DNA of 45,869 nucleotides from an uncultured Ectothiorhodospiraceae bacterium (GTDB lineage Bacteria > Pseudomonadota > Gammaproteobacteria > Nitrococcales > Nitrococcaceae). Made by a program: the position numbers and the translations under genes. Where the stretch lies: NCBI GenBank assembly GCA_913057145.1, contig CAJXNJ010000009.1:1-45869 (forward strand), written 5' to 3'. This document shows positions 27,680-37,103 of this stretch, piece by piece. The notes beneath the pieces are model-generated. The model was not told the DNA's origin. It did not search any database and was given only the letters and a program-made list of their open reading frames with translations. The first letter of the stretch is position 1; the number at the start of each line of letters is the position of its first letter.

Positions 27680-27708
27680 AGTATACGCGCAGAGAGGATG
27701 TCGGTTAA
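27680..27708 (-). promoter_or_regulatory. Candidate sigma70 promoter for the leuCDB-asd-fimV-truA-trp run
   Basis: On the minus strand TTAACC (27703-27708) and TATACT (27680-27685) are 17 bases apart. Four of six -35 bases and five of six -10 bases match the consensus. The start would be near 27673, giving a leader of about 37 bases to leuC. The -35 overlaps the stop codon of the upstream MFS gene. Confidence 0.5.
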
Positions 27709-28865
27709 GCGCGGGAGACAGCCGGCCTGTCATCGCCGGCGACCATCCAAAAGGCCACCAGCCCGCCCAGACCGGCAATCACGGCCGCCAGATAATAGGT
27801 CCCGACGCCACCGATCGGCTGCCAGAGCATGCCGGCCAGGTAACTGCCAAGGGCAACGCCGGCGCCGAAGGTCAGGCTGCTATAGAGCGCTTGCCCGCGG
27901 CCCTGAAGATGGCCGGTGAAGTAGCGGTTGACCAGGCTGATGGCGGTGGCGTGATAGACCCCGTAAGTAGCCGCATGCAGAAGCTGGGCGAAGGCCTGGA
28001 TGATCGGCGAGTGAGCGAAAGTGGCCACCAGCACCCACCTCAGGACCGCCAACAGCATTGCCGCGAGCAGCAGACGTCGCGGACCGATCCGCGGTAACCA
28101 GCGCGGCATCAACAAAAACACCAGTATCTCGGCCGTCAGTGCAACCGCCCAGAGCAGACCGATCGAAAGGCCCGAGTAGCCATAATCCTGCAGGTAGATG
28201 CTATAGAAGGCATAAAACGGGCCATGACTGGCCTGGAGCAGAAAACAGGCGAGGAAAAGCCCCACCACGGGACGTGCACTGAGAATGCGCCAGAGCCCAT
28301 GATGATCTTCATGACGCGCGACCGGCTGAGTGGCCGGCAGCGTCAGACTCAAAAGCACCAGCGCCAGCATCAGCCCCATGATCATCATCGGCACCACACC
28401 GGCACCGTAGAGGTCTATCGCCTCGCCACCGAGCAGCACGGCGGCCATGAAACCCACGGTGCCCCAGAGCCGGATCCGTGGGTAGCGATGGGTGTCAGTA
28501 TGCAGATGAGAGAACGTCAGGGCCTCGAGCTGCGGCAGCGTGGCATTCCAGAAAAAGCTGAATGTCGTCATGACAAGCGCCATCCAGAGAAAGCCGCCGT
28601 CGAGGAACACCCCGAGAAAACCCACAGAGGCAAAGGCGCAGGCAACCCGGATCACCACGATGCGCTGGCCGGTATGATCGGCAATCCAGCCCCAGAGATT
28701 GGGTGCAATGATCTTGGTGGCGTGGACGATCGCGATCAGGATGCCGATCGCCGCTGCGTCATACCCCTGCTCCCGCAGGTACGGGCCCCAATAGGGCGCC
28801 AACAGCCCCATCACGGCAAAGAAAAGCGCATAGGAGCCGCCGAGCCGGACGAACGGCAGGGCCAT
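27705..28865 (-). CDS. MFS transporter, HcaT/MFS_1-like
   Basis: Predicted 12-helix inner-membrane transporter of the major facilitator superfamily, 386 residues. It resembles the 3-phenylpropionate transporter HcaT group: the start [20 protein letters not shown] and the segments [16 protein letters not shown] and [14 protein letters not shown], plus [17 protein letters not shown], are typical of that group. Substrate cannot be read from the sequence, and no catabolic genes are near. It lies 16 bases after aroC and 68 bases before leuC on the same strand. Confidence 0.82.
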   Translation of the reverse strand: MALPFVRLGGSYALFFAVMGLLAPYWGPYLREQGYDAAAIGILIAIVHATKIIAPNLWGWIADHTGQRIVVIRVACAFASVGFLGVFLDGGFLWMALVMTTFSFFWNATLPQLEALTFSHLHTDTHRYPRIRLWGTVGFMAAVLLGGEAIDLYGAGVVPMMIMGLMLALVLLSLTLPATQPVARHEDHHGLWRILSARPVVGLFLACFLLQASHGPFYAFYSIYLQDYGYSGLSIGLLWAVALTAEILVFLLMPRWLPRIGPRRLLLAAMLLAVLRWVLVATFAHSPIIQAFAQLLHAATYGVYHATAISLVNRYFTGHLQGRGQALYSSLTFGAGVALGSYLAGMLWQPIGGVGTYYLAAVIAGLGGLVAFWMVAGDDRPAVSRA

Positions 28866-28881
28866 GGATTGACGCCTCCGG

Positions 28882-29985
28882 TCAGTCAGACGGGTGGGCG
28901 GGTATTACCGGCGTGCCGGAGTCGACATCGGCATTCTGGGCGCGATGGCGCAGATAATGATCGAGCAGCACGATGGCGAGCATGGCCTCGGCAATGGGTG
29001 TCGCGCGGATACCCACACAAGGGTCATGGCGGCCTTTGGTCACCACCTCGACCGGGTTGCCGTGGATATCGACGGACCGCCCGGGCAGGCGAATGCTCGA
29101 TGTCGGCTTGAGCGCCATGCGAATCACCAGGTCCTGACCGGTGGAAATCCCGCCCAGGGTGCCGCCGGCATGATTGGAGAGAAACCCCTCGGGGGTGATC
29201 TCATCACGATGCTCCGTGCCCTTTTGCCCGGCGCTGGCAAACCCGGCCCCCACTTCCACCCCTTTGACCGCATTAATGCTCATCATGGCATGGGCAATAT
29301 CGGCATCGAGACGATCGAAGACCGGCTCGCCGAGGCCGGGCGGGACACCACGGGCGAGCACACCCACCGCCGCGCCCACTGAATCACCTTCTTTACGCAG
29401 GGCATCCATGTAGGCCTCAAGCTCCTCAACACGGCCCGGCTCGCCACAGAAAAACGGATTGGTGTCGACCAGGTCCCAGTCTTCGAGCTTCAGTGCGATC
29501 GGCCCGAGCTGATCCAGCCAGCCGCGAATCCGCACCCCCAGCCTGTCAGCGAGATATTTGCGGGCAATGCCACCGGCCGCCACCCGAAGGGCCGTCTCGC
29601 GCGCCGAGGAACGACCGCCACCGCGATAATCGCGAATGCCGTATTTCTGCCAATAGGTGTAATCGGCGTGGCCGGGGCGAAACTTCTCGGCGATCTCGGA
29701 GTAGTCCTTGGAGCGCTGATCCATGTTCTCGATGAGCAGCCCAATCGGAGCACCCGTCGTCCTGCCCTCGAACACGCCGGAGAGAATACGCACCTCGTCA
29801 CCCTCACGCCGCTGCGAGGTGTGCCGTGAGGTCCCGGGCTTGCGGCGGTCGAGATCGCCCTGCAGATCGGCTTCACTGAGCGCAAGCCCCGGCGGGCAGC
29901 CATCGACGATGGCGCCGAGTGCCGCGCCGTGGCTTTCGCCGAAGGTGGTCACGCTGAAAAGCCGTCCGATGGAATTGCCTGACAT
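28882..29985 (-). CDS. aroC: Chorismate synthase
   Basis: Last step of the shikimate pathway, making chorismate from EPSP with reduced FMN. The 367-residue product begins [20 protein letters not shown]. Other signatures are [38 protein letters not shown], and [17 protein letters not shown] near the C terminus. ATG 29983-29985 was chosen; the frame continues to 30063 but that part is not conserved. It lies 10 bases after prmB, a common gammaproteobacterial pairing. Confidence 0.97.
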   Translation of the reverse strand: MSGNSIGRLFSVTTFGESHGAALGAIVDGCPPGLALSEADLQGDLDRRKPGTSRHTSQRREGDEVRILSGVFEGRTTGAPIGLLIENMDQRSKDYSEIAEKFRPGHADYTYWQKYGIRDYRGGGRSSARETALRVAAGGIARKYLADRLGVRIRGWLDQLGPIALKLEDWDLVDTNPFFCGEPGRVEELEAYMDALRKEGDSVGAAVGVLARGVPPGLGEPVFDRLDADIAHAMMSINAVKGVEVGAGFASAGQKGTEHRDEITPEGFLSNHAGGTLGGISTGQDLVIRMALKPTSSIRLPGRSVDIHGNPVEVVTKGRHDPCVGIRATPIAEAMLAIVLLDHYLRHRAQNADVDSGTPVIPAHPSD

Positions 29986-29995
29986 GATGAATCCT

Positions 29996-30901
29996 TTATT
30001 GCGGGAATGCGGATTGAAGCGTTGCAGCATCCACTGCAAAAACGCCCTCACCACCGCGTTCAAATTCTAACCAAGTCACCGGCAGATCGGGAAAGGCCTG
30101 GGTAAAGGCCCTGACACCGTGGCCGATTTCACAAAAAAGCATGCCCTCGGCGGTTAACCGGGCCGCTGCCTGCGGCAACAGACGACGCACGATATCCATA
30201 CCATCGGCACCGGCCGCGAGTGCTTCTCGTGGCTCATGCTGATACTCCGGCGGCAGATCAATCATGGCCCGGGCATCGACATAAGGCGGATTGCTGACGA
30301 TGACATCCAGCAACGGCTCAGCCGGTATCGATGCCAACAGATCGGAGCGCTGCACCGCGACCTGACCGGAGACGCCATGCCGCCGGGCATTGTGTGCAGC
30401 CCAGGCCAGTGCCCCCGGCGCTACATCAAGCGCATCAACCCGGGCCTCCGGGAAGGCCAGCGCACAGGCGATGGCGATGCAGCCACTGCCGGTGCCGACA
30501 TCGGCAATGCGCTGAACCCCGGCAGGCTCCACCCATGGGGTAAAGCCCGACTCAATGAGCTCGGCCATCGGTGAGCGGGGAATCAGCACTGTCTCGTCAA
30601 CTTCAAATGAAAGCCCGCAGAACCAGGCTTCACCCAGGATATAGGGCACCGGGCGACGGCTTTGGATACGCGCTTCGATGCGCTCCTGCAGCAAAGCCCG
30701 CTCGGCATCAGTCAATCGCGATTGAAAATAAACAGAGTGCAGATCAGGGGGCAGATGCAGCGAGCCGAGCACCAGCGCGGCGGCCTCATCCAGGGCATTG
30801 TCCGTGCCATGGCCGAAATGCAGCCCGGCGGCCTGAAAACGGCTCGCCGCGTAACGAATAAAATCAACGACCGTCAGCAGGCCCTGGGAATGTTCTGTCA
30901 T
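29996..30901 (-). CDS. prmB: 50S ribosomal protein L3 glutamine methyltransferase PrmB
   Basis: SAM-dependent N5-methyltransferase acting on a glutamine of ribosomal protein L3. The 301 residues have the HemK-type fold: the SAM-binding [11 protein letters not shown] and the substrate-binding NPPY at 204-207. [10 protein letters not shown] at about 107 is the PrmB wording, where PrmC has PRPETE, so this is PrmB rather than the release-factor enzyme. It diverges from the Sco gene by 54 bases and precedes aroC by 10. A TGGTAGACT element at 30908-30916 could be an extended -10, but it lies almost on the start codon. Confidence 0.93.
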   Translation of the reverse strand: MTEHSQGLLTVVDFIRYAASRFQAAGLHFGHGTDNALDEAAALVLGSLHLPPDLHSVYFQSRLTDAERALLQERIEARIQSRRPVPYILGEAWFCGLSFEVDETVLIPRSPMAELIESGFTPWVEPAGVQRIADVGTGSGCIAIACALAFPEARVDALDVAPGALAWAAHNARRHGVSGQVAVQRSDLLASIPAEPLLDVIVSNPPYVDARAMIDLPPEYQHEPREALAAGADGMDIVRRLLPQAAARLTAEGMLFCEIGHGVRAFTQAFPDLPVTWLEFERGGEGVFAVDAATLQSAFPQ

Positions 30902-30955
30902 CCGGGCAGTCTACCAAGCCCGGAGAGACTGTGCGCGGACGCAAGCCTTGGCATA

Positions 30956-31603
30956 ATGGCGGATATGACACACACCAAGCATTTATTGCGCCTACTGAGC
31001 ATCATGCTGCTGGCCGGCGTTGTCGGCGCGGCGGCCGTTTTTTTCTGGCCGGAGCCCGAGCCTGCGGAGATGGTCGGCACGGTCTTCCCCGAGCCCAGGA
31101 CGCTACCCGATGTCAGCCTCACGAATCACAGCGGCGCGGACTGGGGAGTCAGCGATCTTCGGGATGGCTGGTCGTTCGTGTTCTTCGGCTTTACCCATTG
31201 CCCCGATGTCTGCCCCATGACACTGGCCACACTCGCCGGGACCCTCTCCCGCATCGAGCAGACTGAAACAAAAGCGCTGCCCGAGGTGGTATTCGTCTCG
31301 GTGGATCCCGGTCGCGACAGCCCGGCGCAGCTTGCGACCTACGTACGGCATTTTCATGATGATTTTATCGGTGTCACCGGCGAGCGTGAGGCCATCGACA
31401 CCTTCACTCGAGGCCTTGGCATTGCCTATAGCCTCGGCGAGCCGGATGACAACGGTGACTATGCGGTTGACCACAGTGCCGCCATTCTGCTCATCAACCC
31501 GGATGGACGGCTGCAGGCGCTCTGGCAGCCACCCCATGGCCGCGATGTGCTGGCCGATGAATTCCTGCGCATTAAAAATGCCTATGAGGGGGCGAGAATC
31601 TGA
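30956..31603 (+). CDS. SCO1/SenC family copper chaperone
   Basis: Membrane-anchored thioredoxin-like protein likely delivering copper to the CuA site of cytochrome c oxidase. The 215 residues (from ATG 30956; ATG 30965 is equally possible) have an N-terminal signal anchor at about 10-30, then the copper motif C82-PDV-C86-P and the distal ligand H173 (VDHSAA). FGFTHCPDVCPMTL and VSVDPGRDSP are family signatures. No cytochrome oxidase gene is in the window. Its stop overlaps the psd start by one base (TGATG), so the two are probably cotranscribed. Confidence 0.9.
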   Translation: MADMTHTKHLLRLLSIMLLAGVVGAAAVFFWPEPEPAEMVGTVFPEPRTLPDVSLTNHSGADWGVSDLRDGWSFVFFGFTHCPDVCPMTLATLAGTLSRIEQTETKALPEVVFVSVDPGRDSPAQLATYVRHFHDDFIGVTGEREAIDTFTRGLGIAYSLGEPDDNGDYAVDHSAAILLINPDGRLQALWQPPHGRDVLADEFLRIKNAYEGARI

Positions 31604-32478
31604 TGCTCGGTAGACTCCTGCCGCTTGTCTTTGGCCTGCTGCCACAGCATGCAATCTCTCGCGTCATTCATGCCCTTGCGCGCTGGCGCTGGCGTCCCTG
31701 GAAGAACCTGCTGATTCGGGTTTTTACCCGGGTTTTCAACGTCAATCTCACCGAAGCGGCGAATGCCGGTGCCGAGACCTACGAGAGCTTTAACGCCTTT
31801 TTCACCCGGGCGCTGACGCCGGGCAGCCGCCCACTGGCCAGCGAGCCCGGTGTGATCGCAAGCCCCGTGGATGGTCATGTCAGCGAGGCCGGCAGCATCA
31901 CCGCCGGACGTCTCATTCAGGCCAAGGGCCGCGATTATGGGGTTGTTGAGCTGCTTGGCGGCGATGCGACGATTGCCGAGCCGTTTCTGGAGGGCCGTTT
32001 CGCCACCCTCTATCTCTCTCCGCGTGACTATCACCGCATTCACATGCCGCTGGCCGGGGATCTTGAGCGCATGTTTCACATCCCCGGCCGCCTATTCGGC
32101 GTTTCCCGGCCGCTGGTAAAACATGTCCCGAGTCTTTTTGCCCGCAATGAACGACTCGTCACCCTGTTCGAGACCGCAGCAGGCCCCATGGCCCTGGTCC
32201 TGGTCGGCGCCATCGGCGTTGGCAGCATCGAGACCGTCTGGGCCGGGGAAATCACCCCGCCGCGCGGTCAGCGCATCCGCAGCTGGGACTATCGACATGA
32301 CCCGCTCAACCTGGCCGCCGGTGAAGAAATGGGCCGGTTCAACATGGGCTCAACGGTCATCGTGCTCTTCGCCAACCCGGCCGTTGAATGGAATACCGGC
32401 CTCACCGCCGAGCAGCCTGTGCAAATGGGACGCGCGATCGGCAGGCTGGGGCCGGAGACTACGCCCGATCCCAACTGA
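31603..32478 (+). CDS. psd: Phosphatidylserine decarboxylase (proenzyme)
   Basis: Makes phosphatidylethanolamine at the inner membrane; the proenzyme self-cleaves to create a pyruvoyl cofactor. The 291-residue product has the catalytic set D90 (SPVDG), H147 (YHRIHMP) and S250 in the cleavage motif GST (FNMGSTVIVLF), corresponding to D90, H147 and S254 of E. coli. ESFNAFFTRAL is an N-terminal family motif. Length is shorter than E. coli (322) at the C terminus. It overlaps the Sco gene by one base upstream and the convergent epmA by 20 bases downstream. Confidence 0.96.
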   Translation: MLGRLLPLVFGLLPQHAISRVIHALARWRWRPWKNLLIRVFTRVFNVNLTEAANAGAETYESFNAFFTRALTPGSRPLASEPGVIASPVDGHVSEAGSITAGRLIQAKGRDYGVVELLGGDATIAEPFLEGRFATLYLSPRDYHRIHMPLAGDLERMFHIPGRLFGVSRPLVKHVPSLFARNERLVTLFETAAGPMALVLVGAIGVGSIETVWAGEITPPRGQRIRSWDYRHDPLNLAAGEEMGRFNMGSTVIVLFANPAVEWNTGLTAEQPVQMGRAIGRLGPETTPDPN

Positions 32479-33412
32479 AGGCCATGGCGGCCTCAATGCC
32501 ATCGGCATCAAGGCCGAGTGCGATCAGACGATCAATACCAAGGGCAACGCCCGCGCAGGCGGGGAGGCCTGACGCCATCGCAGCCAACAGACGTTCATCG
32601 ATATCAGGCACCGGTCTTGCGGACTCCGCCCGCCGCGACTGATCGCGCCGGAAGCGCTCACGCAATTGATCCGGGTCGGTTAACTCATGAAATCCATTGG
32701 CGATCTCAACGCCATGACAGAAAAGCTCAAAACGCTCGGCCGTTCGCGGATCATCGGGACTGAGGCGCGCCAGCACGGCCTGACCGGCGGGAAAGCGGGT
32801 GATGAAACAGCGCGCCGGCAGGCAGGGCACCACCACCCGACTGAAGAGCCAATCCAGCAATCCATCGTATTCCAGCCCGGCCGGCAGCGGTTGTGCCTGA
32901 TCATGCTGACGCGCAGCCGCGCACATATCGGCGTGGCTTGTGGTAAGGGGATCGGGGAGGCCCGCCTTGGCAAAGGATTCCGCATAGGTTTGGGTGGCGA
33001 TTGGCAGCACCCCCAGGACTTCGGCGACCAACTCGGCCACTTCGGCCATGAGCGCCTCGGCATCAAACCCCAGCCGATACCATTCAAGTAACGTGAATTC
33101 CGGGTTGTGCCAGCGCCCCTGCTCGCCCGCCCGGAACGCCCGGGTGATCTGATAGCAATCACCCAGACCCGCTGCCAGCAGGCGTTTCATGGCGTATTCG
33201 GGTGAGCTCTGCAGCCAGCGGCCACTTTCAGCCTCCCGCAACCCATCGATATGGATATCGGTCACACCGGCTGCGGCGAGGATGGGTGTCTCGACTTCAA
33301 CGACGTGACGCTGCGCAAAAAAAGCCCGGATGGCAGCCAGTTGCGCTGCCCGGTAGCGCAGTGCCGTGATGTCAGCAGCGGGTGCCCAGTCAGGCTTCGG
33401 GCGGCCGGCCAA
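32459..33412 (-). CDS. epmA: Elongation factor P lysyltransferase EpmA (GenX/PoxA)
   Basis: Attaches (R)-beta-lysine to Lys34 of EF-P. The 317-residue protein is a truncated class II lysyl-tRNA synthetase core without an anticodon-binding domain: the motifs are VVEVETPIL, LQSSPEYAMKRLLAAGLG, FRAGEQGRWHNPEFTLLEWYR, and GVALGIDRLIALGL near the end. The start is TTG at 33410-33412, 3 bases after efp, with AAGGA 7 bases upstream (33420-33424). It therefore belongs to an efp-epmA operon. It overlaps the convergent psd by 20 bases. Confidence 0.95.
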   Translation of the reverse strand: MAGRPKPDWAPAADITALRYRAAQLAAIRAFFAQRHVVEVETPILAAAGVTDIHIDGLREAESGRWLQSSPEYAMKRLLAAGLGDCYQITRAFRAGEQGRWHNPEFTLLEWYRLGFDAEALMAEVAELVAEVLGVLPIATQTYAESFAKAGLPDPLTTSHADMCAAARQHDQAQPLPAGLEYDGLLDWLFSRVVVPCLPARCFITRFPAGQAVLARLSPDDPRTAERFELFCHGVEIANGFHELTDPDQLRERFRRDQSRRAESARPVPDIDERLLAAMASGLPACAGVALGIDRLIALGLDADGIEAAMAFSWDRA

Positions 33413-33415
33413 GGC

Positions 33416-33985
33416 TCAGTCCTTGGCGCGAGAGACGTACTCGCCGGTACGCGTGTCCACCTTGAGCAGTTCGCCTTCCTGAATGAACAGCGGGACCTGA
33501 ATGACCGCACCGGTCTCCAGCGTCGCCGGCTTACTGCCGCCGCTGCTGGTATCGCCCTTCAGCCCCGGGTCGGTCTGCGTGACGGTAAGCGTGACATGCG
33601 GCGGCGGCTCTACCGAGAGCGGCTCACCGTTGTAGAGGATGACACTGCAGACATCCTGTTCCTTGAGCCATTTACCCGTATCACCAACCACGGCCGCCGG
33701 CGTTGCATGCTGCTCGAAGGTATCCGGCTTCATGAAATGATAGAACTCGCCGTCGTTGTAGAGATACTGCATCTCGGTTTCCATGACGTCGGCGGCTTCC
33801 ACGCTCTCGCCCGATTTGAATGTCCGATCGATCACCTTACCGGTTTTCAGGTTCTTCACCCGTACCCGATTGAAGGCCTGACCCTTGCCGGGTTTCACGA
33901 ATTCGTTCTCGACGATGGTGTAGGGATCGCCATCAAGCAGAATTTTCAGGCCTGATTTGAACTGGTTGGTGGTAAAGCTCGCCAT
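33416..33985 (-). CDS. efp: Elongation factor P
   Basis: Translation factor that rescues ribosomes stalled at consecutive prolines. The 189 residues start [20 protein letters not shown], and the modification site is K34 in KPGKGQAF, which fits beta-lysylation by EpmA and EpmB in the same locus. The middle and C-terminal OB domains are intact, ending [12 protein letters not shown] 33983-33985 was chosen because homologues start here. Oddly the protein itself carries a Pro-Pro-Pro at 127-129 (VEPPPHV), where E. coli EF-P has only two prolines. Confidence 0.97.
   Translation of the reverse strand: MASFTTNQFKSGLKILLDGDPYTIVENEFVKPGKGQAFNRVRVKNLKTGKVIDRTFKSGESVEAADVMETEMQYLYNDGEFYHFMKPDTFEQHATPAAVVGDTGKWLKEQDVCSVILYNGEPLSVEPPPHVTLTVTQTDPGLKGDTSSGGSKPATLETGAVIQVPLFIQEGELLKVDTRTGEYVSRAKD
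33420..33424 (-). promoter_or_regulatory. Ribosome-binding site deciding the TTG start of epmA
   Basis: AAGGA on the minus strand, inside the last codons of efp, lies 7 bases before the TTG at 33410-33412. It supports translation of epmA from the efp transcript. Confidence 0.55.
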
Positions 33986-34061
33986 ATCCACTCCATTACT
34001 GAGAAAGCCGCCTGTCGCGACAACCATTGCCGCGGCATGCTAACGGAAACGCTTTCATGCG

Positions 34062-34067
34062 TATACT
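34062..34067 (+). promoter_or_regulatory. Candidate -10 element of epmB
   Basis: TATACT, five of six bases of the -10 consensus, sits in the gap between the divergent efp and epmB genes. Transcription would start near 34074, giving a leader of about 28 bases to ATG 34102. The -35 region is poor. The element lies inside the longer epmB reading frame and so argues for the later start codon. Confidence 0.35.
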
Positions 34068-34101
34068 CACCCCGCCCCGAGATGAGAGATCCAGCAGACC
34101 T

Positions 34102-35097
34102 ATGGCAACCGCAGACTGGCAACGCGAATGGCAGGCAAGCATCACCGATCCGGCAGCGCTCATCCGCGCGCTGGATCTCGACCCCGGCTGGCTGACAGCA
34201 GCGCGGGAGGCTGCAGAACTGTTCCCGTTGCGCGTCCCGGCGGCCTTCCTCAAACGCATCCGCCGCGGTGACCCGAATGACCCGCTGCTGCGTCAGGTCC
34301 TCCCACTTGGCGCTGAAACCGAGCAGACACCCGGCTTTGTCACCGATCCGGTCGGTGATGGCCAGAGCCTGCATCCCGGAGGGGTCATTCACAAATACCA
34401 CGGCAGAGCGCTGCTGATTGCAACCGGTGCCTGCGCGATCAACTGTCGTTATTGTTTCCGCCGACATTTCCCCTACGCCGAGGCCAATGCCAGCACCGCC
34501 CAATGGCAGCCAGCGCTGGATTATCTGCGCGCGGACAGCAGTATTGAAGAGGTCATTCTCAGTGGCGGCGACCCGCTCAGCCTGAGTGACCGCCGCCTCG
34601 CACAATTGACCGAGGGGCTCAGCGTCATCCCGCATCTCAAACGGCTGCGCGTCCACTCCCGCCTGCCGGTCGTCCTGCCGAGTCGCGTGGATACGGCCCT
34701 GCTGGAATGGCTGACCGGCCATCGTCTGCAGCCGGTAATGGTGATTCACGCCAATCACCCCAATGAGCTGGATGCCGAAGTCGCCGAAGCGATGCGGCGA
34801 CTCGCCGGAGCCGGGGTGCGACTGTTCAACCAGACGGTGCTGCTGCGCGGTGTCAATGATTCGGTAAAGACGCTCAAGGCACTCAACGAGCGGCTTTTTG
34901 AGATTGGCGTGCAGCCCTACTACCTGCATCTACTCGATCGCGTCCAGGGTGCCGCCCACTTCGATGTCGAAGAGCCTGAGGCGGTTGAGCTGATGCAGCG
35001 CCTCGCCTCCAGCCAGCCCGGCTATCTGTTGCCGAGGCTGGTACGCGAAATCGCCGGCGAGCCCTACAAGGTGCCCGTTGAGGCCGCAGCCAAGTAG
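34102..35097 (+). CDS. epmB: EF-P beta-lysylation protein EpmB (lysine 2,3-aminomutase-like)
   Basis: Radical SAM and PLP enzyme converting lysine to (R)-beta-lysine for EF-P modification. The 331 residues (ATG 34102) contain the cluster motif C111-AIN-C115-RY-C118, followed by FRRHFPYAE. ILSGGDPLSL and RLRVHSRLPVVLPSRV are shared with E. coli EpmB, and LLDRVQGAAHFDV leads to the C terminus. Earlier in-frame starts exist (ATG 34057, TTG 34027); the first adds 15 residues and cannot be excluded. It is divergent from efp-epmA. EpmC, the hydroxylase of E. coli, is not in the window. Confidence 0.93.
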   Translation: MATADWQREWQASITDPAALIRALDLDPGWLTAAREAAELFPLRVPAAFLKRIRRGDPNDPLLRQVLPLGAETEQTPGFVTDPVGDGQSLHPGGVIHKYHGRALLIATGACAINCRYCFRRHFPYAEANASTAQWQPALDYLRADSSIEEVILSGGDPLSLSDRRLAQLTEGLSVIPHLKRLRVHSRLPVVLPSRVDTALLEWLTGHRLQPVMVIHANHPNELDAEVAEAMRRLAGAGVRLFNQTVLLRGVNDSVKTLKALNERLFEIGVQPYYLHLLDRVQGAAHFDVEEPEAVELMQRLASSQPGYLLPRLVREIAGEPYKVPVEAAAK

Positions 35098-35129
35098 CCG
35101 TTCGCAACACGCAGTGTCAAACTTGGCCC

Positions 35130-37100
35130 ATGTGGCGTTTACTGATCATCGTCTTTGCACTGCTACCGGCTGTCCTGCAGGCGCAAACCATCCGTCCGAG
35201 CGAGGGCATGGCGAGCGTTGATCATGCGGTCTGGTATCTCGAGGACAGCAGCGGTGAGATGTCCATCGATGCGGTTCGCGCCGCCGATGCCAATGGTGAA
35301 TTCAACAGGCATCAGGAGGAAGGCGCAGCCAATTTCGGCCTTTCTTCATCGGCATGGTGGCTGCGTTTCACGCTGGCCGGCGACCGGCTCGAAACCCAGC
35401 GCTATCTGCTTGAGGTTGGCTTCTACGCCCTCACCGACGTCCAGCTTTTCCACCCCGATGGCCGGGTGGTGAAAACCGGCGCACACCAACCGGCTGCACA
35501 ACGACCATGGCCAAACCATCACCTGGTCTTTCCCATCCATCTGACAACCGCCAAGGAGCAGACGTATTACCTTCGGGTCAGCTCGGTCGGCTCGGTGACT
35601 GTGCCGCTCACGCTCTGGACACCGGAGGCCTTCGCCAACCAGACACAGATCAAATATCTCTGGACCGCCTCGTATTACGGCGGGGCCTTTGCGCTGCTGC
35701 TTTTCAACTTCTTTCTTTTTGTCTCTCTGCGCGATCGCAACTATCTGCTCTACTGCAGCTTTTTATTCTTCACCGCCTCGGGCATGTTCATCATGAATGG
35801 CTTCGGCGCCTATGCCCTGGCGCCGATCGGCTGGCCGGAGAACATCGGCACCAACACTTTCTTCTCCCTATCGGGCTTTTTTGCCGTCTGGTTTCTGCGC
35901 GCGTTTCTCGACACCCGCCGCTACCTGCCGGGCACTGACAAGGTCCTGCAGATACTCATGGCGGCTTTTCTGTTCATCGCTGCCAACCCGCTGCTCGACG
36001 TACCGGTTCGCATCGGCGTTGGCCTGCTCAGCACGCTGGGCGTCATCGCCGGGCCGATTCTCATCTTCGTCACACTGGTCAGCTGGTGGCGCGGGCATCC
36101 GGGAGCACGTTATCTGCTGCTCGCCTGGACGGTACTGCTGGTGGCAACCAGTGTGCAGTCCGCGAGAAACTTTGGCCTGATCCCCACCAACTTCCTGACA
36201 TCCAACCTGCTGCAGATCGGGTCACTCCTCGATATGCTGCTGCTCTCCTTTGCGCTGGCCGATCGCATCCAGGCCGAGCGTATGGCCAAGGAGGCCGCGC
36301 AGCAGAAAGCCCTCGAGGCACAGACACAGCTTGTCGAAGGGTTGAAAGAATCCGAGCGCCGTCTCGAGCGCACCGTCCAGCAGAGAACCCGATCACTGGA
36401 ATCGGCGTTGAGAAGAGAGCGGGAGACGCTTGATCAGTATGTGGAGTTCGGCGCGCTGATTGCTCATGAATTCCGCAATCCGCTCGCCATCATCACCAAT
36501 CAGGCCCAGCTCGCTCAGCTTGAGGAGGAGAACGCCCAACAACCTCCCAGTCCGCGACTGAAAACCATCATGCGGGCAAGCGAGCGTCTACAGGTGCTGT
36601 TTGACCAATGGCTGCAGAGTGATCGCCTCAAGGACAACATCGAGGCACTGGAGGCAGAGACGCTCGACCTGTCAACCTGGCTGCCCGAGATGCTGGCCCC
36701 CGGCAATATCCGTATCACCCATCCGGTTGTCCTTGATGACCGCCCGCTCAAGATAAGCGCGGATGAAGCACTGCTGGCGACGGCACTGCATAACCTCATC
36801 GACAATGCGGCCAAGTACTCTCCGCCGGAGGCGCCCATTGAGGTGACGGTTCGGCAGCAGGATCATTGGGTGGGTATCGCGGTGACGGATCGGGGACCCG
36901 GCATCCCCGATTCGGAGCAGAAACTGATCTTCAAAAAACATCACCGGGCCGCGAACAATTCAAGCCGCCGCGGCCTGGGGCTCGGTCTTTATTTCGTCTC
37001 CGAGGTGATGAAAGCTCATGACGGCGCAGTGAGCGTCGAGAGTGAGCCCGGTGAGGGCAGCACCTTCATTCTCTGGCTGCCCCGGGCCGATGCCGATTAG
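35130..37100 (+). CDS. 7TMR-DISM sensor histidine kinase
   Basis: Membrane sensor kinase of 656 residues. Order: a signal peptide (1-18); a periplasmic 7TMR-DISM extracellular domain at about 21-165; a seven-helix 7TMR-DISM membrane domain at about 178-375; a coiled coil at about 380-435; then a kinase with H-box H446 (ALIAHEFRNPLA), N-box N555/N559 (LHNLIDNAAKYS), G1 box DRGPGI at 587-592 and G2 box GLGLGL at 615-620. All key residues are present, so it should be active. The ligand is unknown; the extracellular domain resembles carbohydrate-binding folds. It follows epmB by 32 bases and faces the response regulator tail to tail with 3 bases between the stops. Confidence 0.9.
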   Translation: MWRLLIIVFALLPAVLQAQTIRPSEGMASVDHAVWYLEDSSGEMSIDAVRAADANGEFNRHQEEGAANFGLSSSAWWLRFTLAGDRLETQRYLLEVGFYALTDVQLFHPDGRVVKTGAHQPAAQRPWPNHHLVFPIHLTTAKEQTYYLRVSSVGSVTVPLTLWTPEAFANQTQIKYLWTASYYGGAFALLLFNFFLFVSLRDRNYLLYCSFLFFTASGMFIMNGFGAYALAPIGWPENIGTNTFFSLSGFFAVWFLRAFLDTRRYLPGTDKVLQILMAAFLFIAANPLLDVPVRIGVGLLSTLGVIAGPILIFVTLVSWWRGHPGARYLLLAWTVLLVATSVQSARNFGLIPTNFLTSNLLQIGSLLDMLLLSFALADRIQAERMAKEAAQQKALEAQTQLVEGLKESERRLERTVQQRTRSLESALRRERETLDQYVEFGALIAHEFRNPLAIITNQAQLAQLEEENAQQPPSPRLKTIMRASERLQVLFDQWLQSDRLKDNIEALEAETLDLSTWLPEMLAPGNIRITHPVVLDDRPLKISADEALLATALHNLIDNAAKYSPPEAPIEVTVRQQDHWVGIAVTDRGPGIPDSEQKLIFKKHHRAANNSSRRGLGLGLYFVSEVMKAHDGAVSVESEPGEGSTFILWLPRADAD

Positions 37101-37103
37101 CGC

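Noticed and set aside
27637-27704. A leucine attenuator or leader peptide in front of leuC
   Set aside because: The gap is only 68 bases, with no Leu-codon run and no terminator/antiterminator hairpins.
33946-34929. A 327-codon minus-strand frame antisense to epmB
   Set aside because: EpmB has the Cys motif and close similarity to E. coli EpmB on the plus strand; the antisense frame has no recognisable domain.
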